From Clostridium sp. C2-6-12 (GTDB taxonomy: Bacteria; Bacillota; Clostridia; Clostridiales; Clostridiaceae): a stretch of DNA of 64,000 bases. Under the pieces are notes generated by a model. That model made no database searches, had not been told where the DNA came from, and saw only the letters and a program-made list of their open reading frames with translations. Positions 26,490 through 36,321 of the stretch are shown here, one piece after another (positions within the stretch are counted from its first letter, which is position 1; each line of letters opens with the position of its first letter). The position numbers were made by a program, and so were the translations under genes. Location: contig NZ_JAABNP010000004.1 in the NCBI RefSeq assembly GCF_009928485.1, forward strand, positions 124,001 to 188,000, read 5' to 3'.

Positions 26490-26518
26490 TCACCAATTTA
26501 TACAGAAAGGATAAATAT

Positions 26519-27442
26519 ATGCTACATTTTAAATCAATGAGCGATGCAAGTGAAATTTTCAAGGCACTTAGTGCCCCTATGAGACTTAAAATAATGGAAA
26601 TATTATACGAAGACGGAGATAAAAATTTAAACGACTTGGCAAATATGCTTAATTTGACTAATAGTGCCATCTCCCTTCATATAAAAAAACTAGAGGAAGT
26701 TGGTTTAATAGAAATTCGTACAATGTCTGGTAAACGTGGTTCTATGAAAATCTGCAAACCACTTCACGATATGTTAATAATTGATTTATTTCCTAAAAAA
26801 GTTGATGTTTCTTCGTACCAAGATGAAATTGAAGTTGGGTATTACTCTAATTGTCAAATAACAGCTACTTGTGGAATTTCAACAAAAGACAATATTATTG
26901 GAGAATTTGATGATCCACGCTATTTCTTATTTCCAGAACATTTTGGTGCTTCTGTTCTTTGGTTCACTACTGGATTTATAGAATATAATCTTCCAAATCG
27001 ATTAACTGCTGGACAAAAGCTTACAGAACTTCAACTTTCTTTTGAAATTTCTTCTGAAAGCCCTGGATTTAATGAAGACTATCCTTCAGATATTTATTTT
27101 TCAATTAACAATATCGATTTAGGCTGTTGGGTAAGTCCTGGTGATTTTGGTGCAAGACGTGGACGCTTCACGCCTACTTGGTGGCCCCAAGGCTGTAATC
27201 AATATGGAAGACTTAAAACACTCTCCATCAATAAAGATGGAACCTTTATTGATGGAGGATATCAAATTTCTGAAACTACAATTGATGATCTTAAAATAGA
27301 TTACACCAGCACTATTGCTTTTAGATTTTCTGTACCAAAAGACACAAAAAATCCTGGTGGTTTCACATTGTTTGGTGAAGGTTTTGGAGACTATAACCAA
27401 TCTATAAAAATGCAGACTTTTTATGAAACCGAAAAAGCCTAA
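26519..27442 (+). CDS. ArsR-type regulator with C-terminal beta-rich putative sugar-sensing domain
   Basis: The 307-residue protein has an N-terminal winged helix of the ArsR/HTH_5 kind (about 8-80: LSAPMRLKIMEILY, then NLTNSAISLHIKKLEEVGLI). The remaining 210 residues look beta-rich with many Trp, Tyr, Phe and Gly (FGASVLWFTTGFIEYNLPN, GCWVSPGDFGARRGRF). This resembles a jelly-roll carbohydrate-binding fold rather than any classical ArsR metal site; no Cys-x-Cys metal motif is visible. It follows the membrane-protein gene on the same strand and lies divergently from the GH51 gene, so it may respond to a sugar and control arabinose-polymer genes. The HTH is seen; the sensing role is inferred. 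Confidence 0.82.
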   Translation: MLHFKSMSDASEIFKALSAPMRLKIMEILYEDGDKNLNDLANMLNLTNSAISLHIKKLEEVGLIEIRTMSGKRGSMKICKPLHDMLIIDLFPKKVDVSSYQDEIEVGYYSNCQITATCGISTKDNIIGEFDDPRYFLFPEHFGASVLWFTTGFIEYNLPNRLTAGQKLTELQLSFEISSESPGFNEDYPSDIYFSINNIDLGCWVSPGDFGARRGRFTPTWWPQGCNQYGRLKTLSINKDGTFIDGGYQISETTIDDLKIDYTSTIAFRFSVPKDTKNPGGFTLFGEGFGDYNQSIKMQTFYETEKA

Positions 27443-27483
27443 TTATATGTAGTGACGGTCACCAATATTGGGCACCAATATAA

Positions 27484-27525
27484 AAAAAGCTTGTAGATAG
27501 TATTTCAATACTTCTACAAGCTTTT
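27484..27525. terminator. Bidirectional terminator
   Basis: AAAAGCTTGTAGA and TCTACAAGCTTTT form a perfect stem around a 16-base loop, with A and T runs outside. It lies between the convergent ArsR-type and HAD genes. Confidence 0.85.
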
Positions 27526-27562
27526 GATTTATTTCACTTCAAAAATGCTTTTTAATTATCTC

Positions 27563-28369
27563 TTATATAATAATATACTTTTCTAATGCTACCGCTACCC
27601 CATCTTCATCGTTTGTTAAAGTCACATGATTTCCATGCTTCTTTACTTCCTCTGGAGCATTTCCCATAGCTATTCCAAGTCCTGCATATTCTAGCATATC
27701 TATATCATTATAGTTATCACCCATTGCTATTATTTCTGATTGTTTAACATTAAATTTCTTTTGCAATACGCTAATCGCCGAAGTTTTTGATGCATTTGAT
27801 GGCATAATTTCTAAGTATGTTGGTTTTGAAGGATATATATTTAATTTAATATTCTCAGTTCCTTGCTTTAGTAAAGTTATTTTATCTGACTCTGCCATGC
27901 ATAAAATCTTATTTGGTCCTGTTTCCTCTCTATCCCAAATTTCAATCAGTTCCACAAAATTTACAACATTAGGTATAATATTGGTTATTTCACTTTCCTG
28001 TTTAGCCCAATAATCCATTTCTTCTATATACCATTCATTATCTTTATACAAACTCATATGAATATTCTGCTCACTAGCCAATTTATATATTTGTTTAAGA
28101 TCAGAAACGTCTATGATTTCTTTAGATAATATATTATTGTCTTTATCTAAAATCAAAGCTCCACTATAGCAAATTATTGGCTGCTCTATTTCAAGTTCTT
28201 TCTGCAGAAAAGATATTCCCTTTGGCATCCTTGCCGAAACTAATATTACAGGTATATTTTTTTTATTCGCCACAAAATTTATTGCACTTTTTACTTTCTT
28301 TGAAATTTCATGTTTTGAATTTAATAAAGTTCCATCAATATCTAAACATACCATTTTAAAATTGTTCAT
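27563..28369 (-). CDS. Cof-type HAD-IIB family phosphatase
   Basis: The 268-residue protein is a haloacid dehalogenase hydrolase of the Cof/IIB class: motif I CLDIDGTLLNSK (Asp 10 and 12), motif II LVSARMP near 43, Lys near 195, and motif III MGDNYNDIDMLEYAGLGIAMGNAPEEVK near 216. These enzymes dephosphorylate sugar phosphates or flavin precursors; the substrate here cannot be read from sequence. It lies 139 bases after a DeoR-type regulator gene on the same strand and is probably regulated with it. Confidence 0.9.
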   Translation of the reverse strand: MNNFKMVCLDIDGTLLNSKHEISKKVKSAINFVANKKNIPVILVSARMPKGISFLQKELEIEQPIICYSGALILDKDNNILSKEIIDVSDLKQIYKLASEQNIHMSLYKDNEWYIEEMDYWAKQESEITNIIPNVVNFVELIEIWDREETGPNKILCMAESDKITLLKQGTENIKLNIYPSKPTYLEIMPSNASKTSAISVLQKKFNVKQSEIIAMGDNYNDIDMLEYAGLGIAMGNAPEEVKKHGNHVTLTNDEDGVAVALEKYIII

Positions 28370-28508
28370 AAATTTCCTCCCCCTTAATTCAGTTAACAGT
28401 TAACAATTTATAATTAAAATCCTACTGGATTTTCAAAATAATAAAATCAACTTAATTTTAATTATTAATCATAATAATACTTACAATTACTTATTATCAA
28501 ATTAATAA

Positions 28509-29264
28509 TTACTTAGTAATAATTAGTTTAATATCATATGCTTCTATAATATCTAAAAAGGCTGCAGGAGGCGTTTTATCAGTTATGATAACATCTATTT
28601 GTTCCCACTTTGCTCCCCTATAATAACTCAAACACTTAAACTTTCCATATTCAGCAAGAATAATTACTTGATCCGATTTTTTTACTGCTGCCTGCTTAAT
28701 CAAAGCATCTTCTTCATCAACATAATAAATTCCATCCTCCGTTATTGCTGCAGCACCAAGTATTGCCGCATCAAATCTCATTCCATCAAAATAGTTTACA
28801 TAATCTGCTTTATAAAAGAATCTATTTTTTTTATTAAGACACCCTCCAATGGAATTTAATTCTACATTTTCTTTTTCCGAAAGTATTTCAATATTATCAA
28901 GTGAATGAGTAAGCACCCAAATTGATTTATTTACCTCTTGTGCTAGATAACTTATTATTGTAGATACATCAAGAAAGTAATGTTTATTTTCATCAATAAA
29001 TTCTAATGCCTTTTTAGCAATATTTTTTTTCTCTTCTGAGTATGATTCGATTCTTTCTCTATATTCTTTAATTACATTGTTTAAAATTGGAAGACTAATT
29101 CCCCCATGAGTACGGATTGCTGTCCCCTGGTTTATAAGTTTTACAATATCACGGCGTGCAGTATCCCTTGATACTTGAAACATTTCACAAATATCATGAA
29201 TTGACATATAATTATGTTCATTTAAGTACTCTAAGACCTTTAAAAGTCTTTCTTCTTGATACAT
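28509..29264 (-). CDS. DeoR-family transcriptional regulator
   Basis: The 251-residue protein has an N-terminal DeoR helix-turn-helix (YMSIHDICEMFQVSRDTARRDIVKLINQG, about 18-46) followed by RTHGG, and a C-terminal DeoRC sugar-phosphate sensor domain with LDVSTIISYLAQEV near 97 and FDAAILGAAAITEDGIYYVDEEDALIKQAAV near 185. It probably represses the downstream HAD phosphatase gene in response to a sugar phosphate. The AAGGTGATTAG ribosome site supports the start. No operator was recognised. Confidence 0.88.
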   Translation of the reverse strand: MYQEERLLKVLEYLNEHNYMSIHDICEMFQVSRDTARRDIVKLINQGTAIRTHGGISLPILNNVIKEYRERIESYSEEKKNIAKKALEFIDENKHYFLDVSTIISYLAQEVNKSIWVLTHSLDNIEILSEKENVELNSIGGCLNKKNRFFYKADYVNYFDGMRFDAAILGAAAITEDGIYYVDEEDALIKQAAVKKSDQVIILAEYGKFKCLSYYRGAKWEQIDVIITDKTPPAAFLDIIEAYDIKLIITK

Positions 29265-29401
29265 CTAATCACCTTATTTCATTAATTTGAATAAATTACT
29301 TATTATTTAGCCTATATAGTTTTCTTTAGTTTAATTTTAAGTAATTATAAGCATTTTGTCAATATTAATAAGTAAATATGCTCACTTTATTTTTATAAAG
29401 C

Positions 29402-29440
29402 AAAAAACTATATGCATGTATAAACATTACATATAGTTTT
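29402..29440. terminator. Terminator of the FIST-GGDEF gene
   Basis: AAAAAACTATATG and CATATAGTTTTTT form a near-perfect hairpin 13 or more bases beyond the stop, with T runs on the minus-strand side. Confidence 0.75.
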
Positions 29441-29452
29441 TTTGTTTTATAA

Positions 29453-31756
29453 CTAAAATTTCAAGCTTTTCATTCTTCTCTTTTCATCATACATACTTTT
29501 GTCAGCTATTTTCAATAGTTCCTCTGCGTCAATTGAATCATCTGGAAACTGAGAAATTCCATATGCAAAACTAATCTTTTTAATATCATCATTTAGATGG
29601 ATAACACTATTTTCAAAAGCCATATAAATTCTATTAATAATATTTTTCACCTGGCGTCTATCTTTATTCCTAAATATTATTGAAAATTCATCTCCGCCAA
29701 CTCTCCCAAAAATATCTTCTTTACTAAGTTCTGATTTAAATATTTTTGCAAACTGAACTAATACTTTATCTCCAGAATCATGTCCATATACATCATTAAT
29801 TTCTTTAAAATCATTTAAGTCTAATGTGCATATTACAAATTCTTGACTAAAGTTATTTGCTTCATTTAAGGCTTTATTTAATAAAGTTTCAAAATAACGT
29901 CTATTATATACCCCTGTTAACTTATCATACCTTGACATATATATAATATTTTCTAACAATTCAGCATTATTAAAAGCTATAGCTATATCATAGCATAGAT
30001 GTTGAAGTAATTTTTTATCTTCTTCATCAAAACTCTCAGCCTCATTATTATTAAAGAGATTAATAAAACCAACACTTCTTCCATCAATCCCAATTCCAGA
30101 AGTTAATATTTCATATGGAGATTCCAATAATATTTTTCTCCATATCTCATAATGTTCCTGTGAATCAAATAAGTTCTCTTCTAAATTCTTTAAAATTACT
30201 GGCTTAAATATATTTTCAGAATTAAAAATATTATCTTTATAAACCTCCAATATATCTGGAATATCTAAATTTATCTTTTCTGTTTCATTTGAAATATACC
30301 CTTTTGTTGCTTTGTACTGCAACTTATTATTCTGCATTACTATAATACTTCCCATTTTACCTTTTGGAATTATATCTAATACTTTATCTAATATTAATGT
30401 AAAAATACTATCTGTCTCACATGAAGTAAGCATTTTGGTGTTTATCTCCATAATTGATTTTGTAAAATCACTCATCTTTTCTATTGTAGATTTTTGCTTT
30501 TCCAATATTTCATTTGATTCCTGCAACTCTTTCGTTACTTGGTTCACAAGATTTGTAAATACATTTATGACCCCTAAATCCTTTCCTTCGAAAAAACTAT
30601 GGTTTTGATTTTTGCTTTTAAGTAATGATGTTTTATTCTTATGGATAGTCTCTTTGCCCTCTGAAAGTCCTAGAATTGTCATTGTTACATTTAGCATCTT
30701 ATACGAATTATTGTATGTAAAAAACTCTCCATAAGTAAAAAATCCAAAAGTAGGAGCAATATCATTTAAATTACAAGTCTCCACCTTAATACTATCTTTC
30801 ATAAATGATTTTCTCACTGAACAAGAGTATACAAAAATTGCTTCAATACTCTTATTCTCATTTAATCTATCGGCTATTTTCAAGCCACATTCTTTTAGCA
30901 TACCTACATTTCCGTATCCAAATTGAATTTTATCTCCAATTTCAACATTTCCTAGAAACCCCAAGGATCCATCTTTGTAGCATCTAAACGCTACTCTAGC
31001 TATATCAATGTCAGACTTTTTAATTATTAATGGGAATTCAGTAGCAGACATTGGTAATTCATCAGCAACTTCATCACCAAGATATTTTCTGTAAATCTCT
31101 ATAGCTTTAACATTATCTATTGTGAAGATTCTATTTTTAACTGCCTTTGTTACAGTCATTATTTTCCCAATTGGCGACCAAGAAAAATTCAATTCTGTTG
31201 TGACTATTAAATTTTTTCCTGTTAAGGAAGCAACCGCAATACCGCTCTTTGTAACTCCTTCTTTAGTGAACACAAGTGTTTCTTTTAAATACCCATTATC
31301 ACCAGCTTGCCCACCACAAATAATAACATTATGATTCTCCAAACCTATTCCTTGAATAACTTCCCAGCTATTTACCAACAAACCATTAGAAAATAAAATA
31401 ATCACCTTTGTATCTTCTTCAATTAATTCTTTACTTATTTCAACTCCTACTTCATATTCTTTATTACCATTAAACAACTTTGCTTTAACCTGTACTTCTT
31501 CAAAAACAGTGAATGATATTACTGTTGTATTGTCAAACGCATTCCCTAAAAATATTTCGCCAGCAGTTGATGTACCTATAATTTCTGCATTTGGCAACAA
31601 TGCCACTATTTCTTTAATAAGCTTATTAATAAATTCAATTTTAACTGTACTTGTAAAAACTTGAATTAAAATATTCTCATTATTATTAATATTTTGCTTC
31701 TTAATAAAAGAGTTCATTTCTTCGAAATTAGTATATACAATTCCATATTGTTTCAT
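29453..31756 (-). CDS. FIST-GAF-GGDEF protein, probable diguanylate cyclase
   Basis: The 767-residue soluble protein has a FIST N-terminal domain (about 25-215: NAEIIGTSTAGEIF, ILFSNGLLVNSWEVIQGIG), a FIST_C domain (about 220-365), a short coiled coil (about 395-425), a GAF-like domain (about 435-600) and a C-terminal GGDEF domain (about 605-765). The active-site motif GRVGGDEFSIIF is intact, so it should make cyclic di-GMP. FIST domains are thought to sense small molecules such as amino acids. No clear ribosome site precedes the ATG, which is unusual here. A transmembrane segment is absent, so sensing is cytoplasmic. Confidence 0.88.
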   Translation of the reverse strand: MKQYGIVYTNFEEMNSFIKKQNINNNENILIQVFTSTVKIEFINKLIKEIVALLPNAEIIGTSTAGEIFLGNAFDNTTVISFTVFEEVQVKAKLFNGNKEYEVGVEISKELIEEDTKVIILFSNGLLVNSWEVIQGIGLENHNVIICGGQAGDNGYLKETLVFTKEGVTKSGIAVASLTGKNLIVTTELNFSWSPIGKIMTVTKAVKNRIFTIDNVKAIEIYRKYLGDEVADELPMSATEFPLIIKKSDIDIARVAFRCYKDGSLGFLGNVEIGDKIQFGYGNVGMLKECGLKIADRLNENKSIEAIFVYSCSVRKSFMKDSIKVETCNLNDIAPTFGFFTYGEFFTYNNSYKMLNVTMTILGLSEGKETIHKNKTSLLKSKNQNHSFFEGKDLGVINVFTNLVNQVTKELQESNEILEKQKSTIEKMSDFTKSIMEINTKMLTSCETDSIFTLILDKVLDIIPKGKMGSIIVMQNNKLQYKATKGYISNETEKINLDIPDILEVYKDNIFNSENIFKPVILKNLEENLFDSQEHYEIWRKILLESPYEILTSGIGIDGRSVGFINLFNNNEAESFDEEDKKLLQHLCYDIAIAFNNAELLENIIYMSRYDKLTGVYNRRYFETLLNKALNEANNFSQEFVICTLDLNDFKEINDVYGHDSGDKVLVQFAKIFKSELSKEDIFGRVGGDEFSIIFRNKDRRQVKNIINRIYMAFENSVIHLNDDIKKISFAYGISQFPDDSIDAEELLKIADKSMYDEKRRMKSLKF

Positions 31757-32017
31757 AAAATCATCAATGCTAAAACTTCAAAACTCTTTACTCTTTCTTC
31801 TAGTTCAACCAACTGCTCATAATAAAAGCTTTAGCAAACTCCTTTCTTTGTTTTAGATATTTCAAAAATGCCTTAAACTACAGTGTATGAAATTCGTTTA
31901 TTCAAGCTGTCTATATAAATATATAATCATAATATATAATTCTATATTTTTCATTTTTCTCCTTTAAGGTATAAAAATTTATCTTTTTAAATCGCTATAT
32001 ACAATATTTTCATATAT
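31757..32017. other. Leader and promoter region of the FIST-GGDEF gene
   Basis: About 260 bases between the endonuclease IV terminator and the FIST-GGDEF ATG. A good AAAGGAG ribosome-like site near 31835-31842 (minus strand) precedes only a tiny frame of five or six codons. No riboswitch or RNA gene could be recognised by eye. Confidence 0.4.
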
Positions 32018-32070
32018 AAATAAATAGATTGCTACAAAAAATACTATTTTTTATAGCAATCTATTTATTT
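32018..32070. terminator. Terminator of the endonuclease IV gene
   Basis: Perfect 17-base arms (32018-32034 and 32054-32070) with a 19-base loop overlap the stop codon. It is very probably an intrinsic terminator. Confidence 0.8.
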
Positions 32071-32902
32071 AAAATTTATAAAGGCTTTTTAGTAAAGCAA
32101 TTTCTTTTCCATGCCCATCAAGTTCATTTGGTGTTTCGAGGAAGAATGGTAAGTCACATAATTTCGGATGATTAATAATATTTGAAATTGCCTCTAAACC
32201 AAGAGAACCTTCTCCAATCTTCGCATGTCTATCCTTATGGCTGTTAAAAGGATTCATGCTGTCATTTAAATGTATTGCACGTAATTTATCCAAGCCAATA
32301 ATCTTATCAAATTGTTCAAGCACACCATCTAAATCATTAACAATATCATATCCCGAATCATATACGTGGCATGTATCAAGACAAACTCCCATTTTATCAG
32401 AAAGCTCTACGCAATTTAAAATTTCTTTTAATTCTTCAAAATTACGTCCTATTTCAGTTCCTTTGCCTGCCATTGTTTCTAGTAATACAGTTGTAGTTTG
32501 TTCTGCTTTTAATACTTCGTTTAATAGGTCAGAAATGTATTTAGCACCAACTTCCACACCTTGTTTAACATGACTGCCAGGATGAAAATTATAAAGATTA
32601 TTTGGAATATATTCCATTCTAACTAAATCATCTACCATTACTTCTTTTGCAAAAGCTCTAGTACTTTCATCTGCTGAGCAAGGATTTAATGTATAAGGTG
32701 CATGAGCTAATAGTTTAGCAAAATCATTTTCCTTTGCAAGCTCTAAAAATTCTTTAATATCTTTTTCATCAATAGCCTTTGCTTTACTCCCTCTTGGATT
32801 TCTTGTGAAAAACTGAAATGTATTTCCACCTATTTGAAGGGCTTCTTTACCCATATTTTTAAAGCCTTTTGAAGTTGATAAGTGACATCCTATTTTTAAC
32901 AT
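32069..32902 (-). CDS. nfo: Deoxyribonuclease IV (AP endonuclease)
   Basis: The 277-residue TIM-barrel endonuclease of the Nfo family cleaves 5' to abasic sites. The motifs include [10 protein letters not shown] at the start, [10 protein letters not shown] near 32, [13 protein letters not shown] near 63, [13 protein letters not shown] near 104, [13 protein letters not shown] near 139, [15 protein letters not shown] near 172, [25 protein letters not shown] near 216 and FFLETPNE near the end. These hold the zinc ligands. AGGAGG precedes the start. It looks monocistronic and ordinary. Confidence 0.96.
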   Translation of the reverse strand: MLKIGCHLSTSKGFKNMGKEALQIGGNTFQFFTRNPRGSKAKAIDEKDIKEFLELAKENDFAKLLAHAPYTLNPCSADESTRAFAKEVMVDDLVRMEYIPNNLYNFHPGSHVKQGVEVGAKYISDLLNEVLKAEQTTTVLLETMAGKGTEIGRNFEELKEILNCVELSDKMGVCLDTCHVYDSGYDIVNDLDGVLEQFDKIIGLDKLRAIHLNDSMNPFNSHKDRHAKIGEGSLGLEAISNIINHPKLCDLPFFLETPNELDGHGKEIALLKSLYKF

Positions 32903-33010
32903 AAATTAACCTCCTAAGGTTTGTTATTATCAACTTAAACATAACATATTTAAAGCATATTTGCTAACTTTTTGTATAAGATAATCATCTGCTTAATTAA
33001 ATAAATATTT

Positions 33011-34756
33011 TTATTTTATTTTAAATTTACTTACCATTGTACCTAATATTTCTGCTTGTGCCATTAATTCTTCGCTAGCAGCAGCACTTTCTTCTGCCGT
33101 TGCAGAGTTTGATTGAACTACATCAGATATTTGCTCTATTGAACCATGTATCTGCTTTATGGATGAAGCTTCTTCTGCAGCTCCTAAAGCTATATCAGAA
33201 ACTAATTCAGTTGCTTCCCTTACATCTTCTACAACCTTTATTAGAGATTTTGCTGTATCATCTGCTAATACTTTCCCTTTATTTACATTGCTTATTGAAG
33301 AATTAATCAAATTTGCTGTTTGCTTTACTGCTTGAGAGCTTTGTTCTGCAAGTTTTTTTACTTCATCTGCAACAACTGCAAAACCTTTCCCTGCTTCTCC
33401 AGCTCTTGCAGCTTCTATAGCTGCATTTAATGCAAGTAGATTTGTTTGTTCAGCTATATCATCAATAGTCTTAATTATATTATTAATATTTTTAGAAGAT
33501 TCTTCAATGTCATCCATTGCACTTAACATTTCCTTCATTTTTTCATTGCTGCTTTCTATATTTTCTACTAATTTAATTGTAATATTATTAGTATTAGCAG
33601 CATTTTTAGCTGCTGTTTGTATTTTAGAATCAATCTCTTCAATAACTGCAGATAATTCCTGAATTGAACTTGCCTGATCTATAGTACCTTGTGATAAACT
33701 TTGAGAAGTGGTTGATACTTGTCTTGATCCTCCGCTTACATATTTAGAAGCTTCCTTTATTTCATGGAAAGTTTCGTTAAAAGCTACTATAATATTATCA
33801 ATTGAACTTTTTATTTCTATGAAATTTCCTTTATAATCTGCATTTGTTTCAGCTGCTAAATTTTTTTTTGACATTTCAGACAAAACATAAGACAGATCCT
33901 TTATGTACGATTTAATTGTTGTAATCATTAATGAAAATGAATTAGCCAAATCACCTATTTCATCCTTTGATTCAACCTGTATTTCCACTTCTAAATCTCC
34001 ATTCGCCATTTTTTCTGCTATCTTCTTCATCTTTTCTAATGGCTTAGCAATTAATATTGAAATATACTTTGATATAAATAAAGTTATTACATAAAGACCA
34101 ACAATTGCAATAATTATAACAACTATTGAAATTATTTGTAGTATTTTTAATTGATTTACTAATTTATTGCAATCATCTATTTTCATTTGTAATAAAGTTG
34201 AAATATTATCACTGATTTTAACTGCTAATGGAGACGCTTTTTCATAAAGTAATTTACTAGCATCACTACTATTATCTGAAATTGCTGCATAAACAATTTG
34301 AGTTTTAATTGGTGTATATTGAGTTATAGTTCCTTTAAGCTCAGCAAAACACTGTCTGCCCTCTTTAGTTTCAATTGTTACTTCTACTTCATCTAAAAGT
34401 TGATTGATTTGATTAACATATTCATCAATGTCCTTTTGATATTTCAGGTTTCTCTCTTTATCATTAGCGACACTAAGTTCACTTAACTTTACTCTCATTT
34501 CTTGAAATTTGATTCCAACTTGTCCAATTTTACCTTGAGAAAACCCATAATTAGTTATTGCATATTGATATTTTTTATTTGTTTGAATTAAAAATCCCAA
34601 TCCAATTAGAGATGTTATTGTTCCAATTAACGCTATTAATAATAATGAATTGAATAGTTTATTTTTTATTTTCATGTCTTTTAGCTTATTTTTCTTTTTT
34701 AAATCCTTTAATTGGGTTCTCACTTTTAGATTCTTCATCTTGTTTTTTAAATTCAT
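33011..34756 (-). CDS. Methyl-accepting chemotaxis protein
   Basis: The 581-residue chemoreceptor has an unusual Lys-rich N-terminal cytoplasmic stretch (1-34), TM1 (about 35-57), a four-helix-bundle-type outer domain (about 60-203), TM2 (about 205-229), HAMP (about 229-283), and a long signalling coiled coil with the conserved tip [20 protein letters not shown]. It ends in the usual MVSKFKIK tail. Its promoter lies about 400 bases upstream and is nearly identical, including the LacI-type operator, to that of the heparinase-GH88 operon. A cre-like site in the leader is also shared. It probably senses a sugar or breakdown product that this regulon handles; that is inferred from promoter identity. 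Confidence 0.93.
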   Translation of the reverse strand: MNLKNKMKNLKVRTQLKDLKKKNKLKDMKIKNKLFNSLLLIALIGTITSLIGLGFLIQTNKKYQYAITNYGFSQGKIGQVGIKFQEMRVKLSELSVANDKERNLKYQKDIDEYVNQINQLLDEVEVTIETKEGRQCFAELKGTITQYTPIKTQIVYAAISDNSSDASKLLYEKASPLAVKISDNISTLLQMKIDDCNKLVNQLKILQIISIVVIIIAIVGLYVITLFISKYISILIAKPLEKMKKIAEKMANGDLEVEIQVESKDEIGDLANSFSLMITTIKSYIKDLSYVLSEMSKKNLAAETNADYKGNFIEIKSSIDNIIVAFNETFHEIKEASKYVSGGSRQVSTTSQSLSQGTIDQASSIQELSAVIEEIDSKIQTAAKNAANTNNITIKLVENIESSNEKMKEMLSAMDDIEESSKNINNIIKTIDDIAEQTNLLALNAAIEAARAGEAGKGFAVVADEVKKLAEQSSQAVKQTANLINSSISNVNKGKVLADDTAKSLIKVVEDVREATELVSDIALGAAEEASSIKQIHGSIEQISDVVQSNSATAEESAAASEELMAQAEILGTMVSKFKIK

Positions 34757-34870
34757 ATTAACTTCTTCCCCCTATTTAAAAATAATTTAAACGTTTAACT
34801 TTTTGATTTCATTTTGCATAGACAAATATTAAATCTAGATGAATTTTCTTTACTTTTTCTCAACACTTTA

Positions 34871-34884
34871 AGTAAACATTTTCA
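34871..34884 (-). promoter_or_regulatory. cre-like site in the chemoreceptor leader
   Basis: TGAAAATGTTTACT on the minus strand is identical to the site at 19132-19145 in the heparinase-operon leader and agrees with 12 of 14 positions of the CcpA cre consensus. A further palindrome TTAAACGTTTAA lies near 34786-34797, close to the ribosome site. Confidence 0.45.
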
Positions 34885-35159
34885 AAATAATTTAAACTAC
34901 TTAATACCTGGTTAAAAACACATAATTTTTTAATTTTATGATTTTTATTATTAATTTTAAATTATAGATTCCTATATAATTTAAACTTCATTTTCAACTA
35001 GTTCTAGAAAAAAACTTAGTGTTAATTTATATAACAAACAAGTAAAATATGAAATACATCTTTCTAAGAAAAATCCATTACATATTTTACTCATTTATTA
35101 ATTTTTGATTATGATATATCCAAATTTTTTCTATGTTCTAATTTTATTTCAAATTATTT
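34885..35159 (-). other. Long untranslated leader of the chemoreceptor transcript
   Basis: About 400 bases separate the probable transcription start (near 35174) from the ATG at 34756. The sequence is very AT-rich and has no coding frame longer than a few dozen codons. No known riboswitch class could be recognised by eye. Confidence 0.45.
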
Positions 35160-35210
35160 TGAAACCCGTTTCATAAAATAATTATATCTCGTATCATTCT
35201 TTTTTGTCAA
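35160..35210 (-). promoter_or_regulatory. Promoter with LacI-type operator for the chemoreceptor gene
   Basis: Reading leftward, TTGACA (35205-35210), an 18-base spacer, TATAAT (35181-35186), 7 bases, then TGAAACGGGTTTCA (35160-35173). The spacing is identical to that at 19253-19303, and the bases from the -10 to the operator are the same except at one operator position. This implies control by the same repressor. No LacI-family gene lies next to either site. Confidence 0.8.
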
Positions 35211-35402
35211 TTGTTTTTCACCCTTATTTAATATCTAGTGTTTTTAATGCTACTATTCAACAAAACCATTTGAATCTTTTTTATAAATACAAATAGATAA
35301 TTTCACTATATCAATCTAAAAGTTAAAAATTGTGATAAAACACTATATTATATAACTTCTATAATTAAAATGAATTCCACTGCAAAAGAATATAGAAATA
35401 CT

Positions 35403-35441
35403 AAAAACTGCAGTCATTAATATTTTTTTAACTGCAGTTTT
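35403..35441. terminator. Terminator of the AraC-family gene 35479-36321
   Basis: AAAACTGCAGT and ACTGCAGTTTT form a perfect 11-base stem with a T-rich loop, about 40 bases past the AraC-type stop. Confidence 0.75.
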
Positions 35442-35478
35442 CAACATATAATTTTTCATAATTTATTAAATAAAAATC

Positions 35479-36321
35479 TTAATTTTTTTCATTGCGAAAT
35501 TGAAAAGGTGTAAGGTGGGTATTCTTTTTAAAGGCTTTACTAAAATAGTTGCCACAGGAAAATCCACATTTTAAAGCTATTTCATTTATAGAAAGCTCTG
35601 TATTGCGAAGTAGCTCCATAGCATACTGCATTCTTATGTTGCTAAGATATTTTAATGGATTAATTCCAGCTTCCTTAGTAAACTCTCTTGTAAAATGACT
35701 AAGAGAAATTCCAAATTCTTCTGCTAAAGTATTTATTCCTTCAAGCTTTGAAAAATCATTTTCCATTCTCTCTATGGCTATTCTCGTTCTTGTTGAATAA
35801 TCTTCTTTATTATATGCAACTTTGCTACATAATAAACATAAGAAATGAAAGACTGCTTCACTTCCCGAAAAGGGCTGAAGCTGCATTCCATTACTTAAAT
35901 TTTCATGAAACTTTAATAAATATTGTATTGGGCTGCTGCTTTCTGAAAGTGTTATGATCTTTCCAATCTTATTCACAATCTTATCATAATATGGCTTTAC
36001 AGCAGTTCCCTCAAAGTGAATATATAATATCTGCCATCCATCTTCATCTAAGCCATCTGGGCAGTAATATTTTTCATCATCTGGTATTTCAACAAAAAAC
36101 GCCTGACCTGGATCAATTCTATATTTTTGATTTCCTGTTTCAAAAATACCATACCCCTTTAAGGTATACTGAAATAAATATCCTTTTATGTCTCTAAAAT
36201 TATTATCAAAGTAATACTCCTTAGTATTTCTCTTTTCGATTCCCATATCCTTTAATTCAAATGGTGGATTCTGAATTTCATCAAAAAATACAAAACCATA
36301 AGATCCAAACTTATATGACAT
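35479..36321 (-). CDS. AraC-family transcriptional regulator
   Basis: The 280-residue protein has an N-terminal cupin-like sensor (YLFQYTLKGYGIFETGNQKYRIDPGQAFFVEIPDDEKYY) and a C-terminal AraC double helix-turn-helix (about 185-280: INTLAEEFGISLSHFTREFTKEAGINPLKY, then NEIALKCGFSCGNYFSKAFKKNTHLTPFQFR). It is divergent from the GH27 gene, 170 bases away, and probably controls it. The start is the ATG at 36321; a TTG three bases upstream is less likely given GGGGTG spacing. Confidence 0.88.
   Translation of the reverse strand: MSYKFGSYGFVFFDEIQNPPFELKDMGIEKRNTKEYYFDNNFRDIKGYLFQYTLKGYGIFETGNQKYRIDPGQAFFVEIPDDEKYYCPDGLDEDGWQILYIHFEGTAVKPYYDKIVNKIGKIITLSESSSPIQYLLKFHENLSNGMQLQPFSGSEAVFHFLCLLCSKVAYNKEDYSTRTRIAIERMENDFSKLEGINTLAEEFGISLSHFTREFTKEAGINPLKYLSNIRMQYAMELLRNTELSINEIALKCGFSCGNYFSKAFKKNTHLTPFQFRNEKN

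Noticed and set aside
28416..28433. Terminator AAAATCC-TACT-GGATTTT between the DeoR and HAD genes
   Set aside because: The 7-base AT-rich stem is weak and the two genes are likely cotranscribed.
31757..32017. Riboswitch upstream of the FIST-GGDEF gene
   Set aside because: No conserved core of a known class could be seen; only AT-rich DNA and a decoy ribosome site are present.
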